A DNA stretch of 64,000 nucleotides from Falsiroseomonas tokyonensis (GTDB taxonomy: Bacteria > Pseudomonadota > Alphaproteobacteria > Acetobacterales > Acetobacteraceae), in NCBI RefSeq assembly GCF_019024325.1, contig NZ_JAFNJS010000010.1, positions 62,001 through 126,000 of the forward strand, read 5' to 3'. Positions 9,432 to 18,416 of this stretch are shown here, piece after piece. The translations under genes were made by a program, and so were the position numbers. Position 1 is the first letter of the stretch; the number at the start of each line of letters is the position of its first letter. A model generated the notes under the pieces. The model was not told the DNA's origin. It worked only from the letters and a program-made list of their open reading frames with translations, and did not search any database.

Positions 9432-9642
9432 GACGGGGTGGCCCGAAACACCGCTTCCGGGCGGCGCCTGCCGCGCCGAGGGCAGGACGGCCGGCAGGCT
9501 TTTGAAAGCCTTGGCATCGCCTCCCGACGCCCTGGCCTGGATGGCAGCAATGCCAATTTTGCGAGGCTGCCGGCTGATCCCCTGCGGCGGCCGGGCGCGC
9601 CGCCCGCCGATCCGCCGACCGGAGCATTTTCAAGCCTTGCGG

Positions 9643-11037
9643 CTAGGCCGGCACCGGGGGCGCGCCGCAGATGCCGGCGCGTTCCAGCGCGGTGGCGACG
9701 CGGAACAGCACATCCTCCCGCCAGGGCGCGGCAATCAGCTGCACGCCGATCGGCAGGTCGTGCGGCGTGCCGGCCGTACCCGGGTCGGCCAGCGGCACCG
9801 CCAGCACCGGCAGGCCGATGCAGGAGATCGGCTGGGTATAGACGCCGAGATTGGGGCGGATCGGCAGGATGCGGCCATCGATCTCCGTCATCGCCTGGCC
9901 GATCGGCGGCGCCACGAAGGGCGTGGCGGGGGCGAGGATCACGTCCACCGTCTCGAACACCGCCAGCACCACGGCGCGATAGGCGGCGCGCAGGCGCTGC
10001 GCCTGGACCAGCCAGGTGGCGGGCAGCAGCGCGCCGGCCAGGAAGCGGTCGCGCGTCGCGGGGTCGAAATCCTCCGCCCGCGCGCGCAGGTCCGGCAGGT
10101 GCAGGTTGCCGCCTTCGGCCATGGTGATGAGAAAGGCGGCGGCGCGGGCGCGCGCGGCCTCCGGGATCGTCACGCGGCGCGTGGTGCCCAGCGCGCGCGC
10201 CAGCACCGCCACGGCAGCCAGTGCCTCCGGATGGCCGTTGCGGGCGAAGTGGTCGTCCGCCACCGCGATGCGCAGCCCCTCCAGCCCGGCGCCGAGCAAC
10301 GGCGCGACCGGCTCCGCCGGCCTTTGCTGCTGCGCCGGGTCCTGCGGGTCGAAACCCTGCAGCGCGTCATAGGCCAAAGCGAGATCCGTCACGTCCCGCG
10401 CGAAGGGGCCGAGATGGTCCAGCGAGGTGACGAAGGGATAGCTGCCCTGCCGCGACAGCCGCCCATAGGTGGGCTTCAGCCCGAAGATGCCGCAGAGCGA
10501 GGCGGGCACGCGGATCGAGCCATTGGTGTCGCTGCCCAGCGTCAGCGGCACCAGCCCATCCGCCACCGCGACCGCCGGGCCGCCGGAGGAGCCGCCGGCG
10601 ACGCGCGCCGGGTCGTGCGGATTGCGGCAATCGCCGTCATGCGCATTCTCCGTGGTGAAGCCGAAGGCGTATTCATCCATGTTCAGCGCGCCCAGGCAGA
10701 CCGCGCCGGCCGCCCGCAGGCGCTGCACCAGGAAGGCGTCGCGCGCCGCCGCCGGCCGGCCGCGCTCGATCTTCGCGCCCGCCAGCGTGGTGACGCCTTC
10801 CAGGTCGAACAGGTTCTTCACCGCATAGGGCACGCCGGCCAGCGGGCCGGGATCGCGCCCCGCGGCGCGCGCGGCATCCACCGCCGCGGCCTCGGCCCGG
10901 GCGCGGGCGGCGGTGACCTCGGTGAAGGCATTGGTGCGGACATTGCGCGCGGCGATATCGGCCAGCGCGGCCTCCGTCACTTCGGTCGCGCGAAGCTGGC
11001 CGGCGCGGATCGCGGCGGCGGTGGCGGCGGCGTTCAC
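9643..11037 (-). CDS. AtzE-like amidase (amidase signature family)
   Basis: Amidase-signature hydrolase of 464 residues. The catalytic Lys is in VPYAVKNLFD (~residue 70), and the cis-Ser and nucleophile Ser are in AGGSSGGPA and SDTNGSIRVPAS. It closely resembles AtzE, which hydrolyses 1-carboxybiuret in cyanuric acid breakdown. The preceding small gene has the AtzG pattern, and AtzG and AtzE form a GatCA-like complex, which strengthens the assignment. The GTG start overlaps the atzG-like stop (GTGA). No atzD or atzF genes are present, so the true substrate may be a different amide. Confidence 0.85.
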   Translation of the reverse strand: MNAAATAAAIRAGQLRATEVTEAALADIAARNVRTNAFTEVTAARARAEAAAVDAARAAGRDPGPLAGVPYAVKNLFDLEGVTTLAGAKIERGRPAAARDAFLVQRLRAAGAVCLGALNMDEYAFGFTTENAHDGDCRNPHDPARVAGGSSGGPAVAVADGLVPLTLGSDTNGSIRVPASLCGIFGLKPTYGRLSRQGSYPFVTSLDHLGPFARDVTDLALAYDALQGFDPQDPAQQQRPAEPVAPLLGAGLEGLRIAVADDHFARNGHPEALAAVAVLARALGTTRRVTIPEAARARAAAFLITMAEGGNLHLPDLRARAEDFDPATRDRFLAGALLPATWLVQAQRLRAAYRAVVLAVFETVDVILAPATPFVAPPIGQAMTEIDGRILPIRPNLGVYTQPISCIGLPVLAVPLADPGTAGTPHDLPIGVQLIAAPWREDVLFRVATALERAGICGAPPVPA

Positions 11038-11249
11038 TTCTGGCTTCCCGGCTGTGTGCCCTGGGCCACGAAGACCGGCGCGGGTTCGTCGGCGATGCCG
11101 AGCGGCCAGGCCTGCACCAGCGCCGCCATGGCGGCCGCCGTCTGCAGATTGGCGACCACGCCCGGCAGATGCGCGGGCGCGATCGGCAGGGCGATCAGCG
11201 CGGCAGCCTGGCGCGCATAGGACTCGGCATCGAAGGGGGGCTGGGTCAT
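11034..11249 (-). CDS. AtzG-like small subunit (DUF4089 family)
   Basis: A 71-residue protein with the DUF4089/AtzG pattern: an N-terminal helix (DAESYARQAAALIALPI), then a loop and a helix around HLPGVVANLQTAAAMAALV, and a Pro-rich tail. AtzG resembles GatC and stabilises the amidase AtzE. It sits immediately upstream of the AtzE-like gene with a 4-nt overlap, an arrangement like atzG-atzE. A longer in-frame start 51 nt upstream is possible, but the ATG chosen matches the family length. Confidence 0.8.
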   Translation of the reverse strand: MTQPPFDAESYARQAAALIALPIAPAHLPGVVANLQTAAAMAALVQAWPLGIADEPAPVFVAQGTQPGSQK

Positions 11250-11368
11250 GCGCGCTCCATGGAAGTGTGGCGGGGGCAGGGTGGCCGGATTGCGCAGCAA
11301 GGGGCGTGCCAGCTTGCCGGGGCGCAGGGCTTGCCGCAGCCTCGGCCGGCAACCGGGGGAATCTCGTC

Positions 11369-12256
11369 ATGACCGCACCGCCTGCTGATCCAGCCCAGGA
11401 TTGGACCCAGGATTGGATGGGCGGCGCGACCACGCGCTTCGTGCAGGGCGCCGGCGGCGTGCGGCTGGCGGTGGTGGAGGGCGGCCGCGCGGATGGCCCG
11501 CCCATCCTGTTCATCCACGGCTTCTCCCAGGCCGCCCTGTGCTGGACGCGCCAGTTCACCGGTGACCTGGCGCGGGCGTTTCGGCTGATCGCCTTCGACC
11601 TGCGCGGCCATGGCAACTCCCAGAAGCCCGAGGCGGTGGAGGCCTATCGCAGCGCCGATCTCTGGGCGGATGACGTGGCGGCGGTGATCGCGGCGCTGGA
11701 TCTGCGCCGGCCCGTCCTGGCCGGCTGGTCGTTTGGCGGACGGGTGCTGGGCGCGGTGGCGCGACGGCATGGCGTCGCGGATTTCGCCGGCCTGGTCTTC
11801 GTGGGATCCATCAGCAAGGGCGGCGTGCCGGATGCGGCGCGCTTCCGCGGCACCACAGGGCCGATCCAGGCGGCCATGGCCTCCACCGAGATGGCGGTGG
11901 CCGCCGACGCCACGCTGCGCTTCATCCGCGCCTGCACCGCCGCGCCGCTGCCGGCCGATCTGCAGCGGCTGATGGACCTGACCAACGGCATGGCGCCGCC
12001 CGCCGTGCGCGGCGCCATGATGGGCTGGCAGGTGGACCATGACGACATCCTGCCGAGCCTCGACGTGCCGGCGCTGGTGATCCATGGCGCGCAGGACCAA
12101 GTGCTGCTGCCCGCGGCCGGCCGCCACATCGCCAGCCTGCTGCCCGATGCTGAATTCCGCCTGTATGAGGCCAGCGGCCACGCGCCCTTTCTGGAGGAGC
12201 CGGCGCGCTTCGACGCCGACCTCGCGGCCTTCACCCGCCGCGTTCAGGCCGGCTGA
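11369..12256 (+). CDS. Alpha/beta hydrolase
   Basis: Canonical alpha/beta-hydrolase fold, 295 residues. The oxyanion motif is FIHGFSQ near residue 50, the nucleophile elbow is GWSFGG near residue 118, and the catalytic His lies in ASGHAPFLEEP near the C-terminus. It is transcribed away from the AtzG/AtzE-like pair from a ~120-bp shared upstream region, and its 3' end overlaps the convergent glutamate-cyclase-like gene by 26 bp. Related proteins include haloperoxidase-like hydrolases and 3-oxoadipate enol-lactonases; substrate unassigned. Confidence 0.85.
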   Translation: MTAPPADPAQDWTQDWMGGATTRFVQGAGGVRLAVVEGGRADGPPILFIHGFSQAALCWTRQFTGDLARAFRLIAFDLRGHGNSQKPEAVEAYRSADLWADDVAAVIAALDLRRPVLAGWSFGGRVLGAVARRHGVADFAGLVFVGSISKGGVPDAARFRGTTGPIQAAMASTEMAVAADATLRFIRACTAAPLPADLQRLMDLTNGMAPPAVRGAMMGWQVDHDDILPSLDVPALVIHGAQDQVLLPAAGRHIASLLPDAEFRLYEASGHAPFLEEPARFDADLAAFTRRVQAG

Positions 12257-13376
12257 AGAATTCGGCCTCCTCCGCCGCCAGGTGCTTCGCCCAGAGCGCC
12301 ACGGTGGCCTCCGCGCGGCCGGTTTCCTGCCAGCGCCGGCCGAAGCCGGACAGGCCATGCGGCCGGCGCTTGCGGTCCAACCGCAGCTCCACCATGCAGC
12401 GCAGCAGCTCCAGGATGGATTCGCCCGCGATCGGCGGCGTGCCATCCACCCAGCCATGCGCCATGCCGGAGGTGGGGTCGATGAAGCCGGCACGCGCCGC
12501 AGCATCCGCCAGGCGGCGTTCCACCTCGCGCGAATGCAGCGCCTCCGGCAAATGCAGCGCGGCGGCAAGGCAGGCCTCTATGGCGTAGCTGCCCCAATTG
12601 GCGATGGTCGCCACCACCAGGATATCGGTCTCGACGCAGGTGCCGATCAGCCGGCCCGTCGGCACCACATCGCGCACCGCATCCGGGATGCGGCCCATGC
12701 CCACCTCGTTGCCGCCATCGCCGATGCCGATGGTCAGCACGCCGCGGCGCCTGGCTTCCTCGATGTACAACTCGACCTTGCCGACCACGTCGGTGACATC
12801 GAGGCCCGGGCCGGTATGCGTGGTGCCGGAGAAATTGGGTGCCGGCTTCTCGATGCAGACCATCGCCTTGGCGCCGGTGGCGTCGAAGCAATGCAGGGCT
12901 TCCGTCGCGGCGCGCACCGGGTCGATCGGCAGCGGCAGGATGGCGGCCTTGAAGGGGGTGGTCACCGCCATCTCCAGCCCGATCACCTCGAGCCCCGTGG
13001 CGCGCACCAGCGCCTCCATGCGCGCGATATTCGTCACCTCCGTCAGGAAGACCGGCGTGGCATCCAGCGCGACGGCCAAAGCGCGGCCGAGCAGCGCGGC
13101 GCCCACCGGGCCATCGGCTTCCGAGATCATTGCCGGCGGGTCGAAGAAGCCGGCGCAGACCAGCACCACGTCGCGCGGCCGCACGCGCTCCACCAGCGCG
13201 CGGGCAGCGAGCGATGACAGCGGCGCGCCCTGCAGGGCGCGTGCGGCCTCATAGAGTTCCTTGGTGATGTTGCGGCTGGTGATATCCGCGCCGCCGCCGG
13301 ACATGAAGACCTGGGCGGAGACCAGCCGATCGGCCGATTCGCCCACCACCTGGCAGAGATCGAAGTCCGGTTCCAT
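12231..13376 (-). CDS. Glutamate cyclase domain (DUF4392) protein
   Basis: 381-residue protein matching the DUF4392/D-glutamate cyclase C-terminal family, named for mitochondrial DGLUCY, which converts D-glutamate to 5-oxo-D-proline. The hallmark glycine-rich segment IGIGDGGNEVGMGRIP is near residue 230, with CIEKPAPNFSGTTHT upstream and ANWGSYAIEA downstream. I chose the ATG beginning MEPDFDLCQ; a further ATG lies 60 nt upstream in frame. A divergent HutC-type GntR regulator lies across a 378-bp gap and may control it. Assignment is to the family; activity on D-glutamate is not shown. Confidence 0.75.
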   Translation of the reverse strand: MEPDFDLCQVVGESADRLVSAQVFMSGGGADITSRNITKELYEAARALQGAPLSSLAARALVERVRPRDVVLVCAGFFDPPAMISEADGPVGAALLGRALAVALDATPVFLTEVTNIARMEALVRATGLEVIGLEMAVTTPFKAAILPLPIDPVRAATEALHCFDATGAKAMVCIEKPAPNFSGTTHTGPGLDVTDVVGKVELYIEEARRRGVLTIGIGDGGNEVGMGRIPDAVRDVVPTGRLIGTCVETDILVVATIANWGSYAIEACLAAALHLPEALHSREVERRLADAAARAGFIDPTSGMAHGWVDGTPPIAGESILELLRCMVELRLDRKRRPHGLSGFGRRWQETGRAEATVALWAKHLAAEEAEFFSRPERGG

Positions 13377-13754
13377 GGCCTGCTCTGTCTCTCCTCTGGC
13401 AGGGGCGGCGCCCTTCGGTGCCGTTCCTGGATGCACCCATTACGGTGCGAAGCGGGCCGAAGCCGCAAGCGGGCCGCGGCCCGCGGTCACGAAATGGATG
13501 GCGCCGCCGGGGCATCCGCGCCTCCCATGCGCCACTTCGCCCGCTTGCATCCTGGCATGCAAGATGTGTGGTCCTGAAAGGCGGAGATGGAATCAGGAGT
13601 CGCGCGCGGCCACCCTGATTCGCACGGCGGACAGGTGGGGTCTCGCCGGCAATGTCCTGACATTTTTCCATCGTTGCGAAAGCCTCCCGACCACTTCCCC
13701 CCTTGTGGAAGCCATGGCTAGTCTTGCCGCGCGACGCTCCAGGAGCCCAGATCC
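13377..13754. other. Divergent intergenic region with palindromes
   Basis: This 378-bp gap separates the start of the glutamate-cyclase-like gene from the start of the GntR gene. No convincing coding frame is present. It holds an interrupted palindrome (annotated separately) and a perfect AATGTCCTGACATT palindrome at 13651-13664. The drop towards AT around 13650-13690 is compatible with a promoter. Confidence 0.5.
13544..13563. promoter_or_regulatory. Interrupted palindrome, candidate GntR operator
   Basis: CTTGCAT and ATGCAAG form perfect 7-bp arms separated by 6 bp, midway between the divergent glutamate-cyclase-like gene and the GntR gene. The CTTG...CAAG outline resembles operators of HutC-type regulators. 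Function is inferred from symmetry and position only. Confidence 0.4.
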
Positions 13755-14612
13755 GTGACCCTTCCCGCCCGACGGGGCTTGCGTGCCGTGCCGACGCCAT
13801 CGTCGCCGCAGCTTTCGCCGCCGGCCGGGACGCGCGGCACGGCGCGGGCCTTCGTGCTCAGCCGCGTCGCGCCGCTGAACACCGCGCATGCCGTGCCGCT
13901 CTATCTGCAGCTGGCGGAGCGTTTCGCGGCGCTGATCGGGCAGGGGCGGGATGCGCTGGTCGGCCAGTCGCTGCCCACCGAAAGCGAATGCATGGCGCAT
14001 TTCGGCATCAGCCGGCCGACCGTGCGCCAGGCCATGGCGCAGCTCGCCTCGCAGGGCCTCATCACACGCGGCCGTGGCCGCGGCACCTTCGTGGCACCGC
14101 GCCGGCTGGACCACGATCTGAGCCTGGCCTTCGAGGATGAGGCGCGCCATGCGCGCAAGCGCATCTCCTTCCAGGTGCTGGAGCGTCGCACCATCCTGGC
14201 GCCGCCCACCGTGCAGGATGCCCTGGCGCTGGCCCCGGGCGCGGAGGTGGACCTGGTGGAGCGCCTGCGCCTGCTGGACGGAGAGGTCTTCGGCCATGAG
14301 CTGCGCTACCTGCCCACCCATATCGGCCGCCATGTCACCGCGCGCATGCTGGAACGCCAGCCGGTGAACACGCTGCTGCGCGCGGCAATGGGAGAGGCGC
14401 CGAAGCGCATGCGCCTGATCGTCCGCAGCGTGCCGGCCGATGTCCGCATGGCGCGGCTGCTTGCGGTCAAGCGCGGCACGCCGCTGCTGGAAAGCGAGCA
14501 TGTCTATCGCCTGGCCTCCGGCGTGCCGGTGCTCTGCGGCTTCGTCCGCTTCCACGGCGACCGCTTCCAGTTCATCGCGGAGGCCGAGATCCGCACCGAG
14601 GCGCAGCTCTGA
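13755..14612 (+). CDS. GntR-family regulator, HutC/UTRA type
   Basis: The winged-helix DNA-binding domain spans residues ~45-115 (PLYLQLAERFAAL, then LPTESECMAHFGISRPTVRQA and GRGRGTFVAP). It is followed by a UTRA ligand-binding domain to the C-terminus, the layout of HutC/FarR-type regulators. The GTG start gives a 41-residue N-terminal extension that is unusual; a GTG around 13854, just before the wHTH, is an alternative. It is divergent from the glutamate-cyclase-like gene and convergent with a polysaccharide deacetylase. The ligand is unknown, though an amino-acid-like effector is plausible from the neighbour. Confidence 0.87.
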   Translation: MTLPARRGLRAVPTPSSPQLSPPAGTRGTARAFVLSRVAPLNTAHAVPLYLQLAERFAALIGQGRDALVGQSLPTESECMAHFGISRPTVRQAMAQLASQGLITRGRGRGTFVAPRRLDHDLSLAFEDEARHARKRISFQVLERRTILAPPTVQDALALAPGAEVDLVERLRLLDGEVFGHELRYLPTHIGRHVTARMLERQPVNTLLRAAMGEAPKRMRLIVRSVPADVRMARLLAVKRGTPLLESEHVYRLASGVPVLCGFVRFHGDRFQFIAEAEIRTEAQL

Positions 14613-14633
14613 TTTATCAGGACATTCGGCTGC

Positions 14634-15548
14634 TCAGCCCGGCTCGGGCAGCATCTCGGAACCCGGCACCAGGCCGCGCGGCATCCCGGCGACATGGTCC
14701 GCCAGCGTGCCGGGGCGCGTCAGCCAGATATCGTCGCGATGGCGCAGGATATGGCGCAGCGCCTCGCGCAGCGGCCGCAGCCGGAAGGGCTGGCCGACGA
14801 CGAAGGTATGCAGCACGATGCTGCAGACCAGCGGGCGGCGCTTCGACTGCGCCAGCATCTCGTCGAACTGGTCGATGATCATCTCGGCGAATTCGCGGCC
14901 GCTGTGCTGGCGGAAGACCATCGCCGGGCTGTCGTTCAGCTCGATCGAATAGGGCACGGACAGGATCGGGCCGGCGCGCGTCGCCATCCAGAAGGGCTGG
15001 TCGTCCGCCGGCAGGTCCATCATGTAGCGGAAACCCTCCTCCCGCAGCAGGTCGAGCGTGGCATGGCTCTGCGCCAGGTAGGGGCCGAGCCAGCCGCGCG
15101 GCGGGGTGCCGGCATGGCGGGTGATGGCGTCGCGCGTCTCCACGATCAGGCGCCGCTCATCCTCCTCCCACAATATGTCCTGGCGTTCGGCATTGCTGCG
15201 GCCGTGGCCGATGAATTCGTCGCCGCGCGCCAGCAGGGCCGGCGCGATCTCGGGCATGTAGTCCAGCGCGGCGCTGTTGACGTTGTGGGCGGAGGGGATC
15301 TCCAGCTCGTCCAGCATCTCCAGCATGTTCCACAGCCCGACCCGGTTGCCGTAGTCGCGCCAGGCGTAGTTGCGGAAGGATTGCGGCGCGCCGGGCTGCG
15401 CGCTGTCGCTGCCCAGGCCGGCGCGATAGGCGAAGTGCTCGATGTTGTTGCAGACGACCACCGCGAGGCGCGCGCCATTCGGCCAGCGATAGTCGGGGCG
15501 CGTCGGGATGGCGCTGGGCGCGTAGCGACCATGGCTGGGCAGCTTCAT
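14634..15548 (-). CDS. Polysaccharide deacetylase family protein
   Basis: NodB-homology protein of 304 residues in the subgroup near allantoinase PuuE-like enzymes. The first metal motif is atypical (VVCNNIEHFAYR instead of TFDDGP), while FIGHGRSNAE, GWLGPYLAQS and ILHTFVVGQP match the later motifs of this subgroup. There is no signal peptide, so it is cytoplasmic and more likely acts on small amide or imide compounds than on cell-wall glycans. It converges with the GntR regulator, separated by ~20 bp. Confidence 0.8.
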   Translation of the reverse strand: MKLPSHGRYAPSAIPTRPDYRWPNGARLAVVVCNNIEHFAYRAGLGSDSAQPGAPQSFRNYAWRDYGNRVGLWNMLEMLDELEIPSAHNVNSAALDYMPEIAPALLARGDEFIGHGRSNAERQDILWEEDERRLIVETRDAITRHAGTPPRGWLGPYLAQSHATLDLLREEGFRYMMDLPADDQPFWMATRAGPILSVPYSIELNDSPAMVFRQHSGREFAEMIIDQFDEMLAQSKRRPLVCSIVLHTFVVGQPFRLRPLREALRHILRHRDDIWLTRPGTLADHVAGMPRGLVPGSEMLPEPG

Positions 15549-15727
15549 GGGACGTCTCCTTTGGGGGGCGGGCGGGCCTCCAGGGGCGGCGGCGCCCTGT
15601 GACGCCCGGTTCGGCCGGCGCGGGCGGGATTGTTCGGGGTGGCCCAGCCGGATGTCAACGCGGCGATGGCCACCGCAATGGCGGCCACCCCCTCGCGGCA
15701 GGGGCCCCGGCGGGCTATCCTGGAGGG

Positions 15728-17131
15728 ATGCGCTACATCTCCACCCGCGGCGAAGCCCCGTCGCGCGACTTCGAAGGCGTCCTGCTGGCCGGCCTGGCCG
15801 AGGATGGCGGGCTTTTCGTGCCGGAGAGCTGGCCGGTGCTGACCAGCGCCGAATGGCGCGAGTTGCGCGGCCTGCCCTATGCGGACCTCGCCGCCCGCAT
15901 CGTCTCCCTGTTCACCGGCGGCCAGCCGGACCATGCCACGCTGCTGCCGATGCTGCGCCGGGCCTATGCCGGCTTCGGCCATCCGGCGGTGGCGCCGCTG
16001 GTGCAGCTGGATGCCCGGGTCTTCGCGCTGGAGCTGTTCCACGGCCCGACGCTGGCCTTCAAGGACATGGCGATGCAGGCCCTCGGCCCGCTGTTCGACC
16101 ATGTGCTGGCGCGGCGGGGGGAGCGGGTGACCATCGTCGGCGCCACCTCCGGCGATACCGGCTCCGCCGCTATCGAGGCCTGCCGAGACCGGGCGGCCAT
16201 CGACATCGTCATCCTGCATCCGGAGGGCCGCACCAGCCTGGTGCAGCGCCGGCAGATGACCACGGTGCTGGCGCCGAACGTCGCGAACCTGGCCATCGAA
16301 GGGTCCTTCGACGATTGCCAGGACCTGGTGAAGGCCATGTTCGCCGACGCGCCCTTCCGCCAGGACATGCACCTCTCGGCGGTGAATTCCATCAACTGGG
16401 CGCGGATCGCGCTGCAGATCCCCTATTACGTCGCCTCGGCGCTCGCGCTCGGCGCGCCGGACCGGGAGGTGGCCTTTTCGGTGCCGACCGGCAATTTCGG
16501 CAATGTTCTGGCGGCCTGGGCGGCGCGGCGGATGGGGCTGCCGATCGCGCAGCTGCTGATCGGCTCCAACCGCAACGACATTTTGGCCCGCTTCCTGTCG
16601 GGCAATGACATGACCATGCGGACGGTCGAGCCCTCCTTCTCCCCGTCGATGGATATCCAGGTTTCCTCCAACTTCGAGCGGCTGCTCTTCGAGCTGCTGG
16701 GCCGCGATGCGGCGGCCACGGCGGAGACCATGCGCCGCTTCCGGGCGGAGGGCCGTATGCCGGTTCCGGATGCCGCCTGGCGCAGCGCGACCCAGGTTTT
16801 CCGGGGTTTTGCGCTGGACGATGCCGGGACGCTGGCCGAGATCCGGCGGCTGCATAGGCAGGGCTACCTGGCGGATCCGCACACCGCCATCGGCACGGCG
16901 GCCGCCATGGCCAGCCCGCCCAGCGACCCCGCCATCCCGATCGTGGTCGCCGCCACCGCGCATCCCGCCAAATTCCCGGATGCAGTGCGGCAGGCGACGG
17001 GCATCGAGGCCCCCCTGCCTTCGCGCCTGGCCGACCTATATGAGCGTCCCGAGCGTTTCTCCCGCCTGCCGGCCGATCTCGGCCAGGTCGAGGCCTTCGT
17101 GCGACGCCACACCCTCCGCAACGTCGCCTGA
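15728..17131 (+). CDS. thrC: Threonine synthase
   Basis: PLP enzyme converting O-phospho-L-homoserine to threonine, the last step of threonine synthesis. The N-terminus MRYISTRGEAP is family-typical. The PLP Lys is K112 in HGPTLAFKDMAMQ, and the phosphate-binding GATSGDTGSAAIE segment and SVPTGNFGN loop are intact. Length (467 residues) fits the long bacterial/fungal class. The ATG has a good ribosome site (GGAGG). It precedes an M16 peptidase by 19 bp, a gene order common in alphaproteobacteria. Confidence 0.97.
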   Translation: MRYISTRGEAPSRDFEGVLLAGLAEDGGLFVPESWPVLTSAEWRELRGLPYADLAARIVSLFTGGQPDHATLLPMLRRAYAGFGHPAVAPLVQLDARVFALELFHGPTLAFKDMAMQALGPLFDHVLARRGERVTIVGATSGDTGSAAIEACRDRAAIDIVILHPEGRTSLVQRRQMTTVLAPNVANLAIEGSFDDCQDLVKAMFADAPFRQDMHLSAVNSINWARIALQIPYYVASALALGAPDREVAFSVPTGNFGNVLAAWAARRMGLPIAQLLIGSNRNDILARFLSGNDMTMRTVEPSFSPSMDIQVSSNFERLLFELLGRDAAATAETMRRFRAEGRMPVPDAAWRSATQVFRGFALDDAGTLAEIRRLHRQGYLADPHTAIGTAAAMASPPSDPAIPIVVAATAHPAKFPDAVRQATGIEAPLPSRLADLYERPERFSRLPADLGQVEAFVRRHTLRNVA

Positions 17132-17150
17132 CCGGCGGCGAAGGACAGAC

Positions 17151-18416
17151 ATGAACGACGCGATCCGCCTGACCCGGCTGCCCAGCGGCCTGACCGTGGT
17201 GTCCGAGAAGATGCCGCGGGTCGAGACCGTCTCGATCGGCGCCTATGTCGATGCCGGCACCCGGCACGAGGATGCGCCGGAGAACGGCGTCTCCCACTTC
17301 CTGGAACACATGGCCTTCAAGGGCACGGAGCGCCGGGACGCGGCGGCCATCGCGCGCGAGATCGAGAATGTCGGCGGCCACCTGAACGCCTACACGTCCC
17401 GCGAAAACACCGCCTATTACGCCAAGATCCTGAAGGAGGACGTTGGCCTCGCCGCCGACATCCTCGGCGACATCCTGTCCCACAGCACCTTCGTGCCGGA
17501 GGAGCTGGAGCGCGAGCGCGGCGTGATCCTGCAGGAGATCGGCCAGGCGAACGACACGCCGGACGATATCGTCTTCGACCATTTCCAGGCCACCGCCTAC
17601 GGGTCCCAGGCGATGGGCCGCCCGGTGCTGGGCACCGAAGAAACCGTCTCCGCCATGAGCCGGGAGGCGCTGACCGGCTATATGCGCCGCCATTACGGCC
17701 CGAGCCGCATGGTGGTGGCCGCCGCCGGCGCGCTGGAGCATGAGGATCTGCTGGAGCTCGCCCAGCGCCACTTTTCCGATCTGCCGACCGCCGTCGCGGC
17801 GCTGCCGGAGCCGGCGCGCTACACCGGCGGCGAGTTCCGCGAGGAGCGGGACCTGGACCAGGTTCACCTGTGCTTCGGCTTTCCCTCCGTCGCCGCCAAC
17901 CACAAGCTGCACATGGCGACGCAGCTTCTGTCCACCCTGCTGGGCGGGGGCATGTCCTCCCGCCTCTTCCAGGAGATCCGCGAGAAGCGGGGCCTGGTCT
18001 ATTCCATCTACTCCTTCGCCTCGCCCTTCCAGGATGGTGGGCTGTTCGGCATCTATGCCGGCACCGGCGAGGACCAGGCGGAGGAGCTGGTGCCGGTGAC
18101 GCTGGAGGAGCTGCGCCGGGTGCAGACCGACGTGACGGAGGACGAGCTGGCCCGCGCCAAGGCCCAACTGCGCGCCAGCCTGCTGATGAGCCTGGAATCC
18201 ACCGGCAGCCGCTGCGAGCAGCTGGCCCGCCAGCTGCAGGTGCATGGCCGCATCATCCCGACCGAGGAAACCAAGGCGAAGATTGCGGCGGTGACGGTGG
18301 CCGAGGTGCAGGAAGCCGCCGCCATGGCCTTCCGGGGCGCGCCGACGCTGGCGGCGCTGGGCCCGGCGGGCAAGGTGCCGGGGCTGCCCTCGATCATCGA
18401 GAGGCTGGCGGCGTGA
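17151..18416 (+). CDS. M16-family zinc peptidase (processing-peptidase-like)
   Basis: Inverted-zincin metallopeptidase of the mitochondrial-processing-peptidase/PqqF superfamily. The HxxEH zinc motif is H49-F-L-E52-H53, with the downstream Glu in the ERERGVILQEI helix. The Gly-rich loop LLGGGMSSRLFQEIREKRGL near residue 265 is intact, indicating an active subunit. At 421 residues it is a single two-domain half, normal for bacterial homologues. It follows thrC closely, and its stop overlaps the GTG start of the PmbA-like gene. Confidence 0.92.
   Translation: MNDAIRLTRLPSGLTVVSEKMPRVETVSIGAYVDAGTRHEDAPENGVSHFLEHMAFKGTERRDAAAIAREIENVGGHLNAYTSRENTAYYAKILKEDVGLAADILGDILSHSTFVPEELERERGVILQEIGQANDTPDDIVFDHFQATAYGSQAMGRPVLGTEETVSAMSREALTGYMRRHYGPSRMVVAAAGALEHEDLLELAQRHFSDLPTAVAALPEPARYTGGEFREERDLDQVHLCFGFPSVAANHKLHMATQLLSTLLGGGMSSRLFQEIREKRGLVYSIYSFASPFQDGGLFGIYAGTGEDQAEELVPVTLEELRRVQTDVTEDELARAKAQLRASLLMSLESTGSRCEQLARQLQVHGRIIPTEETKAKIAAVTVAEVQEAAAMAFRGAPTLAALGPAGKVPGLPSIIERLAA

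Noticed and set aside
13377-13754. Possible small genes in the 378-bp gap
   Set aside because: Short frames here lack ribosome sites and recognisable composition; the gap is better explained as a divergent control region.
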